Shown: piece by piece, positions 38,775 to 50,480 of the stretch
How positions within the stretch are numbered: position 1 is the stretch's first letter
Layout of the letters: each line of letters starts with the position of its first letter
Assembly (NCBI RefSeq): GCF_001039355.2
Contig: NW_019776102.1
Span: forward strand, 579,306-643,305
Direction of reading: 5' to 3'
Source of the DNA: Lingula anatina
Taxonomy: Eukaryota; Brachiopoda; Lingulata; Lingulida; Lingulidae
DNA length: 64,000 bases
Notes under the pieces: generated by a model
Database searches by the model: none
What the model was told of the DNA's origin: nothing
The model's input: the letters and a program-made list of their open reading frames with translations, nothing else
Made by a program: the position numbers and the translations under genes

Positions 38775-38810
<36 letters not shown>
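38775..38810. repeat. Poly-A tract
   Basis: Homopolymer A run of about 36 bases, the longest in the window. It lies just upstream (minus-strand sense) of the exon-like segment at 38320-38514. A retroposed gene copy on the minus strand would carry poly-T at the other side, so the run is not evidence for retroposition of that segment. Confidence 0.95.
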
Positions 38811-38813
<3 letters not shown>

Positions 38814-39511
38814 TCCGGTACAGATTTAAAACTATGAACAAAACATAAATCAAAAATCAATTTACATGGAAATTGGATAATGAAAGAGACCACCATTAAA
38901 GACCCATTAAAAGTACAGGCGACACATCAGCAATAGGCTTGCAATAGTATTTCCTCATAAAACAACTTTTATCTATCTGTATAAAGTATAAAAGTAAAAT
39001 TAAAAGTGATACTGTGAAGTGGAGATAAGTATCTCTGTCTCCAGGAAGCGACCTAAAGACTAAGTATTGTCATAAATCTAGAGTGATCAGCCATTTTCAT
39101 CTTTCGACTCCTAGCTGTATGAAATGCAGCACTTGAATCACCCCTCCTGCCAGACTAAAAGGCAAACAAGTTTTCTCTTCATGCCAGAAAAATTACTTCC
39201 TTTTGGCAGTGGTAACAAGAACAAAAAGAGTCTCAAAAATCTCTTCTTGGCCCTGTGATAAACTTAATACCTAGTTCTTGCAGAGGGCAGCTGCTTTTCT
39301 TCCTTGTTAGTACTTTCTTGTTGTTCCAACAGGACTCTTGAATGAGTTTCACTATTTTAACAGATAAACCAATTAAGTATTTTTCTCCTAGAGGTAAAAA
39401 TTTACCCTTTCTCTAAATAATGCAAATTAATGCCTTACATAATATCTTTTTAGCCTTATTTGCCAGAATACATCTTGGAAAAAAAATTCAAGAGCTGAAT
39501 ATAAACTGAAT

Positions 39512-39687
39512 GGCCCCATTCAGAATAGGTAACTAACTAGTTCCGAGGGTCAAATATGGCGACCCACTACAAAGCTTGCCTTCTAATCAGCTAAAAGACA
39601 CTGAATAGATATCCTGTGGGGAAGTATTCAAGTGAGTCGTCCATATTTTACCCTCTGACTAGTTAGTCCCAAATTCTGAATGAGGCC
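39512..39687. mobile_element. MITE copy 2 (Harbinger-like family)
   Basis: A 176-bp copy whose left end reads GGCCCCATTCAGAATAGG and whose right end, reverse complemented, reads GGCCTCATTCAGAATTTGGG. Both continue with ACTAACTAGT..GAGGGT..AATATGG. Internal sequence (CACTACAAAGCTTGC, CTGAATAGATA) is shared with copy 1. Identical AAT triplets flank the element on both sides, compatible with a three-base target duplication. Confidence 0.85.
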
Positions 39688-40635
39688 AATGACAGTATAG
39701 CATTCAATTACAATTTTTACTTTCTATAAAATGTTAGACCTTCTGATGCCAAAAGTTCAGCAAACATGAAGATTTTGCATGCAGAAGCACTTCAGTGAGC
39801 TTCTGTTCTCATGAGATAACCAAGTCAAAAAAAAAAAAACTTTTCTGAAGAAAGCTCACACATGTGCATTGTGACCAACTTGTGCTCACTTGCTTGAGCA
39901 GCTGCAACATTGAGAATTGAATTAGATACGGTTTTCTTAATTCAAGATGTGTTACTTTTGGAATTTACACTTATAGCTCCATCTTCTTGGTTAGGTCATA
40001 CAAATCTACCATGCATAGCGGACATTCATTTGCAAGATCTCAAAGCCAAAACTTTCCATAGATTGCCCTATGCTGCATGATGGCCTTAGGGAAGAAAATC
40101 AGCCCTGGGATTGCAGTATTTGGCATATTACAAGTCTAAATTATCTAAAATGTGTATAATATTTAAAGAAATTATTTTAAAAAATGTTATACACTTTCCC
40201 TTGTATTTCCAGAATTTTAGAAGTGTGGATCATTTTCTGAAAAAGTGGACCTTTTGACCCCTTAGCCAAATTTTATAACATTCTAAAAGTTCTAAAATTT
40301 GATAAAAGGTGGGAACACCTTTTTAATAAATCTGAAATGTTACCTAAATAAAGAACTAGTTTCATTTTATAAGAACAAAAATTGAACAGCATAATTATTA
40401 CTTGAAATTCTAGTCATGCAAAAAAGAGTATTTTATACAATACCAAACAAAGTAAAAACATAAAACACAATTTCTTGTGTATAGCACAATTTCTGTATAA
40501 TCTATCAAAAAGTCATCAAGTGGTAAGGAGAATTTGTTGTCCAATAAATAGAATGCCATTACAGAATGATACAATAATCTTAAGCAATAAGAAGAACCAT
40601 TTTCTTATCATGTAGCTATTTCTCAGAAAAAGCTA

Positions 40636-40875
40636 TTACATATAATATCCCCTGCCTCTTGCGACCACCTTAAAAACAACAGTATTACCGACTCCAGGAA
40701 CACCCAAGGGATCAATTTGACTTAAGCCGAGCTTGGCAATCTTGCCAGAGCTTTGTTTAATCACTTTATGACATCCTATCTTCCTGATCTCTAATTTCTT
40801 TCCCATCTCTTGCAGTGACACCTGTGATCTCCACTGCCTTAGTTCTACAGAACACTGGAAACATCTTACCCTCAA
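40636..40875 (-). other. Unassigned 79-codon open frame
   Basis: Minus-strand frame ending at 40636 with fairly protein-like composition (CFQCSVELRQWRSQVSLQEM near the start, then SGKIAKLGLSQIDPLGVPG). No strong donor is present within it and no family is recognised. It could be a remnant of a coding exon or chance. Confidence 0.2.
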
Positions 40876-41049
40876 GGGCTAAAATTTGCTGAGGTGAATT
40901 AACGTTTTGCCAAACTCTGCCAAAACGACTAACAAAATTAAAGGTGCTTTTTAAAGTTGATTAGCATTGTTTGTTGCTCCAGTTGGGTGATAAAACATGC
41001 ATCTTGTTATGGTCAGAAGATTCCTTGACAGAAACATTGCTCCAGGGAC

Positions 41050-41240
41050 AGGTGCCAACGTGGGATATAATACTTTGATTAAGGTTATTTATTCCTTCAC
41101 TAATAAGGGATAGAGCCATGACTAAGTAGGAACTAGAGGATCAGAGAGGCGATACCGNTAATACCTAGACTAAGATTATTTATACCTTGACAAAGAAGGG
41201 ATAATACTATGACTAAGAAGATATAATAGCTTGACTGCTT
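41050..41240. repeat. Short tandem repeat interrupted by a Helentron-like 5' fragment and an N
   Basis: A unit of the form TAATAC-T-GA-TAAG-TTATTTAT-CCTT-AC-AA-AAGGGATA-A-C-ATGACTAAG occurs on both sides of 41131-41157. The intervening GAACTAGAGGATCAGAGAGG followed by CGATACCG matches the left end of the element at 43908-43935, and is cut off by an N at 41158. The fragment is either a truncated insertion or an assembly gap where a full element was collapsed. Confidence 0.55.
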
Positions 41241-43907
41241 TCAAAACCATGTAATTTCTTTCAATGTACCTTCTTGAATACAGTAGATAAAACAGTTCAT
41301 CAAATTCTTTTAAATTCACAATTGGTTTTCAAAAGATCTAAGGTCAAAATTTTCCCTATATTATTCCATTTAAGTAATTGTCTTCAGTTTTTATATAGAG
41401 ATCTTTTTTTTCCCTAATGCATCAAAGGAATACATATCTTAGAAATTCTTAATTTAAAGCTGCAGAATACTGGATATAAAAAAAGAATGTATTTTCAAGA
41501 TAACCAAAGTAGAGGATAGTTACAATTATCTACATGTCAAATTGTTCAAACATTAAAACATTGAAACCTGGGAAATTCTGGTGGTTAGCATGCCCTTTTG
41601 GCACTAGTTGTACAGTTCTGATTTGCTACGTGTTTCTTATATCAAAATCAAATTATTTGCACCTGGAATGCACCTTCTTGTCCAAACAAACCAATGTTTA
41701 TTAAAAGGACAATAGTTCATGGGAGGAGCAAAAGTCGCAGTAACAAGCAGGTCTTTAGGCGATCTAAATTTTTACAAACCCACGCTCTTGCTGCTTCTAC
41801 TAAAATGTTACTAACTTGACTTTAATGTTACATGCAGTGAAGCCACAATTCCACAGAGCAGTTTGGACCAGGCTTGAAACAAAATTAAAAAAAAAGCCAC
41901 TGAGAAAAGCTCCAATCCTGTATTTTAATCAACAATGCATATATTTGATTTAAAGAAACTGTGGGCAATGAGATGCCTTCACTGTTCATCCTGGAAGAGC
42001 TTACATAACCAACACCAATGTGTAAGTGCCCCTTTGGAACCTAAACGTTTGTTCCTGATGTCTCAGTGTAAATGTTCCTCTTGTTATAGAGAAACCTACT
42101 TTCCAATGATCTACTATGTCCGGACATCACCTGGAGGCAACAGATCAGGCTCCTAATTGTTAAGGAATACAGTGCAACAAGGTACCACAGTAGGGGCCAT
42201 GTTAGATTACAGGTACCTTCCTCCTCCACAAGTCTAAACTTTTTTTATACAAAATTACTTGCATTGGTCTGACTTCTACCTACTCCGAACTTTGCATGCA
42301 TTACTTAATGTAACTGCAGGTTCAAACTCTGAAGTCATTTAAACTTTAGTTTTAGTCAAATTTGCCATTATATGATAAAAATGGTAAACATTTAACATTT
42401 GGCCCTTGTCACTCATACATGGGTATTTTTTAAAATATCTTTAAATGGTAATAAAGGTATTTCCTATCTCTTAAGGTGTATAGTTTTGAGTCTACAATAC
42501 ATAGTATTACTTCATGTAAACTGTTGCCACTTGATAGAGTTTTATTTTAGCTGCAATTTCAACATTTCTACGCTATCTTCACTGTGTAAAGTGCATGCTT
42601 CCTTTTCAAATGCCTTGTACAGGCGCTTCTATCAAACTTATTAGACATGGTTCTACAAATCCTATTGCTTAACCTCCATGTGCAAATCACAGCAACAGGA
42701 TGTGCAGTGGCAGATCGCTTTCTACCTGAAGCTTAAGAAAATATCACCAGTCAAAGCTAGGAGAGATGAAATTAACACCATTCTAAGGTAGCCAAACCTA
42801 GGCAGCGTGCTTGAATTGCCTCCAAAAAGTTCAACTGTATGGTCACAAACCATTTTATTTTTTTGTCTGACTTTTTGCTCCATACTGAAAGATTTACATG
42901 GAATCCAGGATAGTAAATGAGTAACAGTATTAAGAGTAGTTATAAATTTAATCAAATTGACCTCTCTTAAATTTGTGATTGATCAAATTGCTGAGTAGCA
43001 GCAGCTATGGCTTTGTAGTATTGGTATTAAGTATATGTTGTTTTCACTTCGCATCTCTAGCAGTTCAGAAACATTTTGCGAATGAAAAAAAAAAGTCATC
43101 CACTTAAATGTAACATAGTCAGATATTCATGAAATAAAAGAATTTAAAAAGAAAGAATATCCTAAAATCAATAAATGCCATATGGAAATGCCAAAGCTTT
43201 GTAATTTAAATCTTTTATAATGAAGAGAGTATTATTAGATTCCAATATCTACTGCACATTGAGGTTAAACCTGTGGGAGAATGAATGGAGAGGACACTTA
43301 TAGCTTTACAGATTAATAAGAAATCATGTGTGTAAATGGTCATTGAATTACTTCATACTGTACACCAGATGACTGCACCAGCCTGAGTGAAAAAACCCTG
43401 AGCTAAAAAAAGAGTAATAAATACCACAAAGCTATATGATAACCTATGATTTCAACTGACAGAAAACACTTCAAGATTAATCTTTCATTTTTTATTTTTG
43501 CCATATTCTAAGAATTTTGGTGGCAAGTAGGTATCCAAAAATAAAAAAGGATCCCTGGAAGTTTTAATGTTGCAATTGAAGGATTACAAGTGGCATTTAA
43601 AGGCAGCAAGTAATTATATATAATGGACTCAAGTGTCTATAATACAGACCAGGTGTCCCAATCTACTAGCAAGCTAAGTGTTTTGTTACCTTATCATCGC
43701 GGCTAACCAATTCAGATACTTAATAAGTCAAAGGATTATCAGTTAAAAACAACATTTAATTCTTCTAAAAATCCATTTCAAGTAGACCTGAACTAACATG
43801 TGCTGATATGTAGGCAAAGTGGTAAAAAATTAAAGATTGGTGACTGTAGGGCCATTCACACTAGCAAGTAAATCGAGGTCCAACAAACCCAATGAAAACA
43901 CAGTTGA

Positions 43908-45460
43908 ACTAGAGGAACGGAGAGGCGATACCGCCTCCGGATATAGTACCACCAGCTGGAGCAAGCGCATTCATGTGGAACCCCCCCCCAAAAAAAAGAG
44001 ACACCACCACCAGTCTTATGCTTGACAAGCTCTATAAAATGCAATCAACAAGAATTCTCAAAATATGCAAAAAAAATATAACCAAAAATAGTACAATCAA
44101 AATTCAGTTCATCATAAAAAGTAGGTCAAAGGTCAATTTTAAAGTCACAGTTAATTGCCAGTATATGACTTCCTATTCAAGTTCAATAGTAACTATGGAC
44201 CTATCTCTGCCAGTTTTGGAGATAAAAGGGAACAAAAATTTGCAAAGTTCAGTTCATGGTGAAAAGTAGGTTATAGGTCTATTTTAAGGTCACATTAAAT
44301 TGCCTCTAATGACTTTCTATTCAAATTCAATAGTAACTATGGGCGGATCTTTGCCAGTTTTGAAAGTATAAGCATTAAAAAAGTTGCAAAGTTCAGTTTA
44401 TGGTGTAAAGTAGGTCAAAGGTCAATTTCAAGATCAGAGTAAGATTACCAGTATATAACTTCCTATTCAACTTCAATAGTTACTATGGACCTATCTCTGC
44501 CAGGTATGGAGTTAAAAGGGAAATAAATTAGCAGAGTTCAGTTCATGGTAAAAAGTAGGTCAAAGGTCAATTTCAAGGTCACACTTAGATTGCCAGTATA
44601 TGACTTCCTATTCAACTTTAATAGTAACTATTGACGTATCTCTGCCAGTTTTGGAGATATAAGGGACTATATGTTACAATTCCGAGTTACAATAATGTGC
44701 CACCACAATGTACTTTTTAATACAGCATAACACAAAAACCGTATGAAATACAAAAAAACGGAGACCACATCCAAAGTTGGGCTTTACATGCTCTACAAAA
44801 TGCAAAAAAGAATGGGTCTCTAGCATTAACGGTTTCTGAATTAGAGACAGTTTTTAGTTTCGGTATCTTATGGCCGCTACTCCCGTGAAAATGCACTGAT
44901 TGACCCCAAATTCACGGAGATGAAAGATGACCCAAAGGGTAACACTTTCCAATAATATTATTGGTTAAGTCTGTGTAGTGTCTGAATAACCGCGTAAATA
45001 ATTTTTTTTTCGTAAAAAATTTGTTTTTTTTTTGAAAATTTTGGCCCCTTTGACCTTGGAAAAAAGGTCAAAGGTCAAATCCAAGGGCATATTTGTAATC
45101 TACACATATGACTTTTGGAAAACCGTCTGTAGATTTTTTTCCCATAATTCCTTCCGTAGGGTAGATAATTGGTATTGAATTTTCAAAAATTTTGACAAGG
45201 GTGCATTTCAACGAGCGTCACGCCCAGGTCAATGCACCGACTGAAACAAAAAAACCTGGGTGTTCAAGTTGAGGTTATATTTGACCTAAATCCAAGAGAT
45301 GGGGACAGGGGTCCTTGTGGTCTAGGAGGAGAAGCGGTAACGGTGACTTGTATCCGGCGCCAGTACGCGGAGCCAGCGGAGCTCACAGAGCCGGCGGAGC
45401 CGGATGAGACGGGCCGGGATTAAAACCATGAGTACCGCCAGCGTACAAGCTGGTGGTACT
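43908..45460 (+). mobile_element. Helentron/pearl-like non-autonomous element, first unit
   Basis: The left end is GAACTAGAGGAACGGAGAGG followed by a small stem (AGGCG-ATAC-CGCCT) and AGTACCACCAGCT (43945-43957). Then comes an array of four units of about 145 bp (44099-44670; the GTAGGTC marker lies at 44121, 44266, 44410 and 44555), a unique block with poly-T and GGTCAAAGGTCA motifs, and a terminal hairpin AGTACCGCCAGC-GTACAA-GCTGGTGGTACT (45431-45460) followed by AAT. The hairpin's last arm is the inverse of the left-end AGTACCACCAGCT. A central tandem array bracketed by inverted termini and closed by a 3' hairpin is the architecture of Helentron-associated elements such as pearl in oysters. 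No Rep/helicase gene is present. Confidence 0.65.
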
Positions 45461-46875
45461 AATAAGCAGAGTTCAGTTAATGATAAAAAGTAGGTCAAAG
45501 GTCAATTTCAAGGTCACAGTAAATTGCCTCTAATGACTTTCTATTCAAATTCAATAGTAACTATGGGCGTATCTTTGCCAGTTTTGAAAGTATAAGCATT
45601 AAAAAAGTTGCAAAGTTCAGTTTATGGTGTAAAGTAGGTCAAAGGTCAATTTCAAGGTCACACCTAGATTGCCAGTATATGACTTCCTATTCAAGTTCAA
45701 TAGTAACTATAAACCTATCTCTGCCAGTTTTGGAAATAAAAGGGAACAAAAACTTGCAAAGTTCAGTTCATGATGAAAAGTAGGTCAAAGGTCAATTTCA
45801 AGGTCACAGTTAAATTGCCAGTATGTGACTTCCTATTCAACTTTAATAGTAACTATGGACCTATCTCTACCAGTTTTGGAGATATAAGGGACTAAATGTT
45901 ATAATTTTGGAGTTACAATAATGTGCCATAAATTTCCTAAAGAAAAAATTAATTAAAATAAAGAAATGCCATTTTGGTTGAAATTCTTGAAATAGGAGGT
46001 GCTCAGAAGTTCCAGATGTTCAAATTTCATGAAATAATGTCATTTTTGACCAGAAATTGTCTGCCTCGCCAAGCCTTGTTTTATTTCCCTGGGGTTCAAA
46101 ATTTATTATCCATTACCATACTGCACATTTTGCTTTCAACACCACCATGTACTTTTTGATACAGCATAACTCGAAAACCTATGAAATACAAAAAAACAGA
46201 GACCACCTTCAGTGTTGGGCTTTACATGCTCTACAAAATGCAAAAAAGAACAGGTCTCTAGCATTCACGGTTCCCGAATTAGAGACAGTTTTCAGTTTCG
46301 GTATCTTATGGCTGCTACTCCCGGGGAAATGCACTAAATGACCCCAAACTCACGGAGGTGAAAGATGACCTGAAGGGTAACGCCTGCCAATAATATTATA
46401 GGTTAGGTCTATGTAGTTTCTGAATATCAGCGCAAATAAATTTTTTTGCGTAAAAAATTGTTTTTTTTGAAAATTTTGGCCCGTTTGACCTTGAAACAAA
46501 GGTCAAAGGTCAAATCCAAGGGCATAATTAAAATTTCCACATATGACTTTTGGAAAGCCGTCTGTAGAAATTTTTCCCATAATTCCTTTGGTATGGTAGA
46601 TAATTAACATTTAATTTTACCAATTTTGGACAAGGGTGCATTGCAATGAGCGCTACACCTAGACCCCAGCACTGACTAAGCCCAAATTTTATGTGGAACG
46701 AGTTGAAATTATAGGTGACCTAAATCCAAGAGATGGGTACGCAGGCCCTTGTAGTCTAGGAGGAGAAGCGGTAACGATGACATGACGGCAGAGCCGGCGG
46801 AGCCACAGGAGCCGGCGGAACAGGCAGGGCGGGACTAAAACCATTTGTACCGCCAGCGCCTACGCTGGTGGTACA
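45461..46875 (+). mobile_element. Helentron/pearl-like element, second unit lacking its 5' end
   Basis: Immediately after the first hairpin the sequence restarts inside the 145-bp array (three units, GTAGGTC markers at 45490, 45634 and 45780). It then repeats the same unique block and ends with a hairpin TGTACCGCCAGCG-CCTA-CGCTGGTGGTACA (46846-46875), whose 13-bp arms carry one G-T pair. It has about 225 bases (about 45905-46130) that are missing from the first unit. The head-to-tail arrangement with the 5' end lost resembles the partial multimers reported for rolling-circle elements. Open frames here (45974-46341, plus strand) are by-products of the repeat. Confidence 0.65.
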
Positions 46876-47239
46876 ATAAATATATACTCTAGGTCCCATT
46901 CAAGACAAAATGATCTGCCATGCAACTAGCAGATCCGCCAACTAAATAGGACTGACCCCACTTTTAAAGTGATAGCGCTGAATCCAGAAGGGCTCATCGG
47001 ATCCAAATGCGCCCTTAAACAGATTTAACCTCGTATCTGGGTGTGGGGGTGAGAAGACTGTAATGGAATTAATGGCATGGTTTTTGAAGTGAGCTAAAAC
47101 ATATTTCGTGGACGGATCTGCTTGTCAGTGGTCCATCTATTTTGCTGCTTCAAAATAACTCACAGGCATGCTGGCACGCACACACATATTTCTGCTTCAT
47201 CCATGGATATTTAAAAATATAAATTTATAGAAAAAAATC

Positions 47240-48235
47240 TTAAGCCCAACCCCATAATGCACTAAAATTCCGAAGTGTCCATGTACGTCCCTGATGATGG
47301 GTAAACCAGTCACCCAAGTTTCAACTTTCTACCTCTAATGGTCTAGAAGGAGATAGTGGAAATTACAATAACAGAATTAAAAGTCAACCACTGCCAGGGA
47401 CAGCCCAATTCCCCTGCTGCATTAAAATTCCAAAGTGTCCATGTATGTCCCTGATGATGGGTTAACCAGTCTAGGAGGAGATAGTAGAAGATACAATATA
47501 AAGAGAATTAAAAATCAATCACCCCCAAGGAAAGCTTAAATCCCTGTGGCACTAAATTTCCAGAGTGGCCATGCACATTCCTGATGATAGATCTTCCGAT
47601 GCCCAAAGTTTCAGCTTCTTAACTCTAATGGCTTAGGAGGAGAATGCAGAAATTACAATGTGATAAGAATTTAAAATCAACCACCCCCAGGACAGCCCAA
47701 CCCTCTGTTGCACAAAAATTCCAAAGTGTACATGCAAACCTCTGATGTTGGCTATACCAATCACCAAAGTTTTAACTTTCTTACTCTAATGGTTAAGGAA
47801 AAGATAGCAAAAATTACATTGTGAAAATATGAAATATAGAATCAACCACCCCCAGGACAGCCCAACCCTCTGTTGCACAAAAATTCCAAAGTGTACATGC
47901 AAACCTCTGATGTTGGCTATACCAATCACCAAAGTTTTAACTTTCTTACTCTAATGGTTTAGGAAAAGATAGCAAAAATTACATTGTGAAAATATGAAAT
48001 ATAGAATCAACCACCCCCAGGACAGCCCAACCCTCTGTTGCACAAAAATTCCAAAGTGTACATGCAAACCTCTGATGTTGGCTATACCAATCACCAAAGT
48101 TTTAACTTTCTTACTCTAATGGTTTAGGAAAAGATAGCAAAAATTACATTGTGAAAATATGAAATATAGAATCAACCACCCCCAGGACAGCCCAACCCCC
48201 TATGGCACTAAAATTCCAGAAGGCCCATGCTAAGA
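47240..48235 (+). repeat. 165-bp tandem satellite-like array
   Basis: Three nearly identical 165-bp units (47681-47845, 47846-48010, 48011-48175), each starting CCACCCCCAGGACAGCCCAA, plus a partial unit from 48176. Older, diverged and variable-length units precede them from about 47240 (containing CCCTGATGATGG and TAATGGTCTAGAAGGAGATAG). The identity gradient suggests repeated unequal exchange, with the 3' units youngest. It is not coding. Confidence 0.9.
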
Positions 48236-48639
48236 CTGCACTGAGTGTGTAACTATGTTCTTGCCTACAGTTGAGTAAAACAGTTGCATCCTATCATTAA
48301 TACAACAGAGGTTATGATAATTTTTTTCAGGAAGAAAAAATTTAAAAACAGTCCTGATCTGGGGCTTATCATGTACTAGTACTGTATTTATGGAGGTCTT
48401 AATGACTATAAAAATATTCAAGAGCAACCTTAGAATCATGTGAACAATCAGTCATGGGCAAAAATAGTGCTAACAAAGAACTGTACATTTTTACATATGC
48501 ATAAATTTCAGGAAAATATACAACGGTATTATATTAAACAAAACTGCCATATAGGCTTGATGTTTCAAAATAACCAACCCACATATTGCCAACAATTAAT
48601 TACCTATCTAGAAGTATTGCCTTGGTATGTACTTGGCTG

Positions 48640-48920
48640 CTAGTAGCTATAGATAAAGTGCACATTGCTGGTACTTAGATGATCCTGAGACTTAAATGAC
48701 AAATATCTAAAAAAATACTTACATTTTATTGCCACACTAATTATCCTGACAAGGTGACAGAGTGGCTACGGTAACTGTGAACTGTGAGCTGGAAGAAATA
48801 TAATATTATATAAACACAAATGTTTATTATTCCATCTAGCAGTGATGCTCCTTATATAACAAACATACTCCCTTTACTTTTCATCAGCTCCACATGTTGC
48901 GAAGAAACTATGGTTACTCA
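48640..48920. repeat. Direct duplication, copy 1
   Basis: About 280 bases (with TAGATGATCCTGAGACTTAAA and TGTGAACTGTGAGCTGGAAG) repeated at 49131-49412 at an offset of about 490 bases with moderate divergence. The AAT microsatellite lies between the copies. Confidence 0.85.
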
Positions 48921-48934
48921 AAAAATATACACAG

Positions 48935-48937
<3 letters not shown>

Positions 48938-48990
<53 letters not shown>
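48938..48990. repeat. (AAT)n microsatellite
   Basis: About 53 bases of AAT repeat. It produces an apparent poly-Asn open frame that is not a gene. Confidence 0.97.
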
Positions 48991-49130
48991 CTTATAGTCT
49001 GAAATCCATATAAAATGTCCAGTAGCTTTTACAGGGGTAAAATGAGGAGAATATGATCAGACAGAGTCAATAAATGGACAGTTAGGATATAAAGATATTA
49101 AAATATACAGTAGAATGTAAATGTACGTGG

Positions 49131-49412
49131 CCTATAGTAGCTATGCAGATAAAATGCATATTACTGGTATTTAGATGATCCTGAGACTTAAATGACAAGT
49201 ATCTAAAACAATACTTACATTCTACTGCCACACTAATTATTCTGCTTCAACTGAATGACTACTTCAACTGTGAACTGTGAGCTGGAAGAAATATAATATT
49301 ATATAAACTCAACTGACTATTATTTAATCTAGCACTGATGCTCTTTACATCACAAACATATTCCTTTACTTTTTATCAGCCACATTGTTAAGATGAAACT
49401 ATGGTTACTACA
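49131..49412. repeat. Direct duplication, copy 2
   Basis: Second copy of the 48640-48920 segment in the same orientation. Several small indels show that the duplication is not recent. Confidence 0.85.
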
Positions 49413-50189
49413 AGTATATTAAAATATCACCAGTAATGTCAGCAATTACTAGTACTGTAATACAGAATAAACCTTGACCCCTTTTGGAGGAAAGTACACA
49501 TGCTGTTCAACACCATAAAACCAATGCATTATCCTGTGAATCCATGAAATGCACTCTCTCCAAAAAAGAAATGTGGCATCAGGTCAGACAAGCAAGACAC
49601 CATTACCATTTAGTGAGATTTTTCACAAAGCCAAGCTTAACTTTCTTTAGTCATGAGTAGTGCTGATGCACTTCTCTAAAAGTTACTGCACAGTGTCAAA
49701 TACTGTAGAGCTATAGGATACAGTTTTAACATGAACATCTTCAATGTCTGGTGTTATGTATGATCTTTTCAACTGTTGATTAGGATTTTTTGTTTTATTT
49801 TTGCTCCTTAATTGTTTCCAATAGCAGTATAAATAACTCCCCTTAAATACTAACATTAAACTGAAATTTACAACTTACCAAGCTTCTTCTGTAAACCTGT
49901 GGCTTTCTTGGCAATGTGTCTACTTGCACATTTCTAGGTCACTGCATCTCATTAGTCAAATGAACTGGGAATTGTGGGAAACCTCCTGATGAGAGCTTAA
50001 TAAGGGAGTTCTGGCTTTTCTGTTAACCTCTCCACCCAGCGTGTAATAAAAATGCAACAGCTGCTGAACAAACCACCCAAAATGCTGCTATGTCCTTTCT
50101 TGAGTGTGCCAAAGATGTATTTCTAAGAATGTGTCAATTCATTTCAATTCAATTTATTTCTGTACTGGTACATAGATTGTCATATAACT

Positions 50190-50480
50190 GGAAAATTAAA
50201 TAGCAATTTTTTAAAGTTTTACAATTGTAAGTAATGTGGTTTGCCCATAATGGTCATCATGACGGTAGTGCCCAAAATATTTTCTTCAATTTTGATGCAA
50301 TATCACATAATGCTTAGCAGAATAATGTCCATCAATTTTTAATAACAAAATAGTAATGGATGTTCAGAAAATGTGCCTAGCAAAGATCTTCAAGCCAGTG
50401 AAAGTTCAGTCACACCTTGATGGGTGCCCAAGACATAGACATTCTTAGAATGGTTATGTGTTTTGTAAATAGATGCTTAA
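50190..50480 (+). repeat. Repeat complex, copy A of the 'TTTTGATGCAATAT' element
   Basis: Contains the ordered blocks TTTTGATGCAATAT(C/T)ACATA, GACCATCAATTTTTAATAA, GGATATTCAGAAAATGT and CACACCTTGA. They recur at 50820-50950 (partial), 51090-51330 and 52980-53170, and in part at 53300-53370. An interspersed repeat of unknown class. Confidence 0.7.

Noticed and set aside
43837-44269. Three overlapping open frames of 62-98 codons
   Set aside because: They lie in the 5' part of the Helentron-like element and in its 145-bp array, so they are repeat by-products.
48820-49002. Open frame ending in poly-Asn
   Set aside because: Generated by the AAT microsatellite.
49879-49933. 55-nt exon-like segment on the minus strand (NVQVDTLPRKPQVYRRSL in one frame)
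   Set aside because: Good GTAAGT donor, but all three frames are open over so short a length and the acceptor lacks a pyrimidine tract. Too weak to call.
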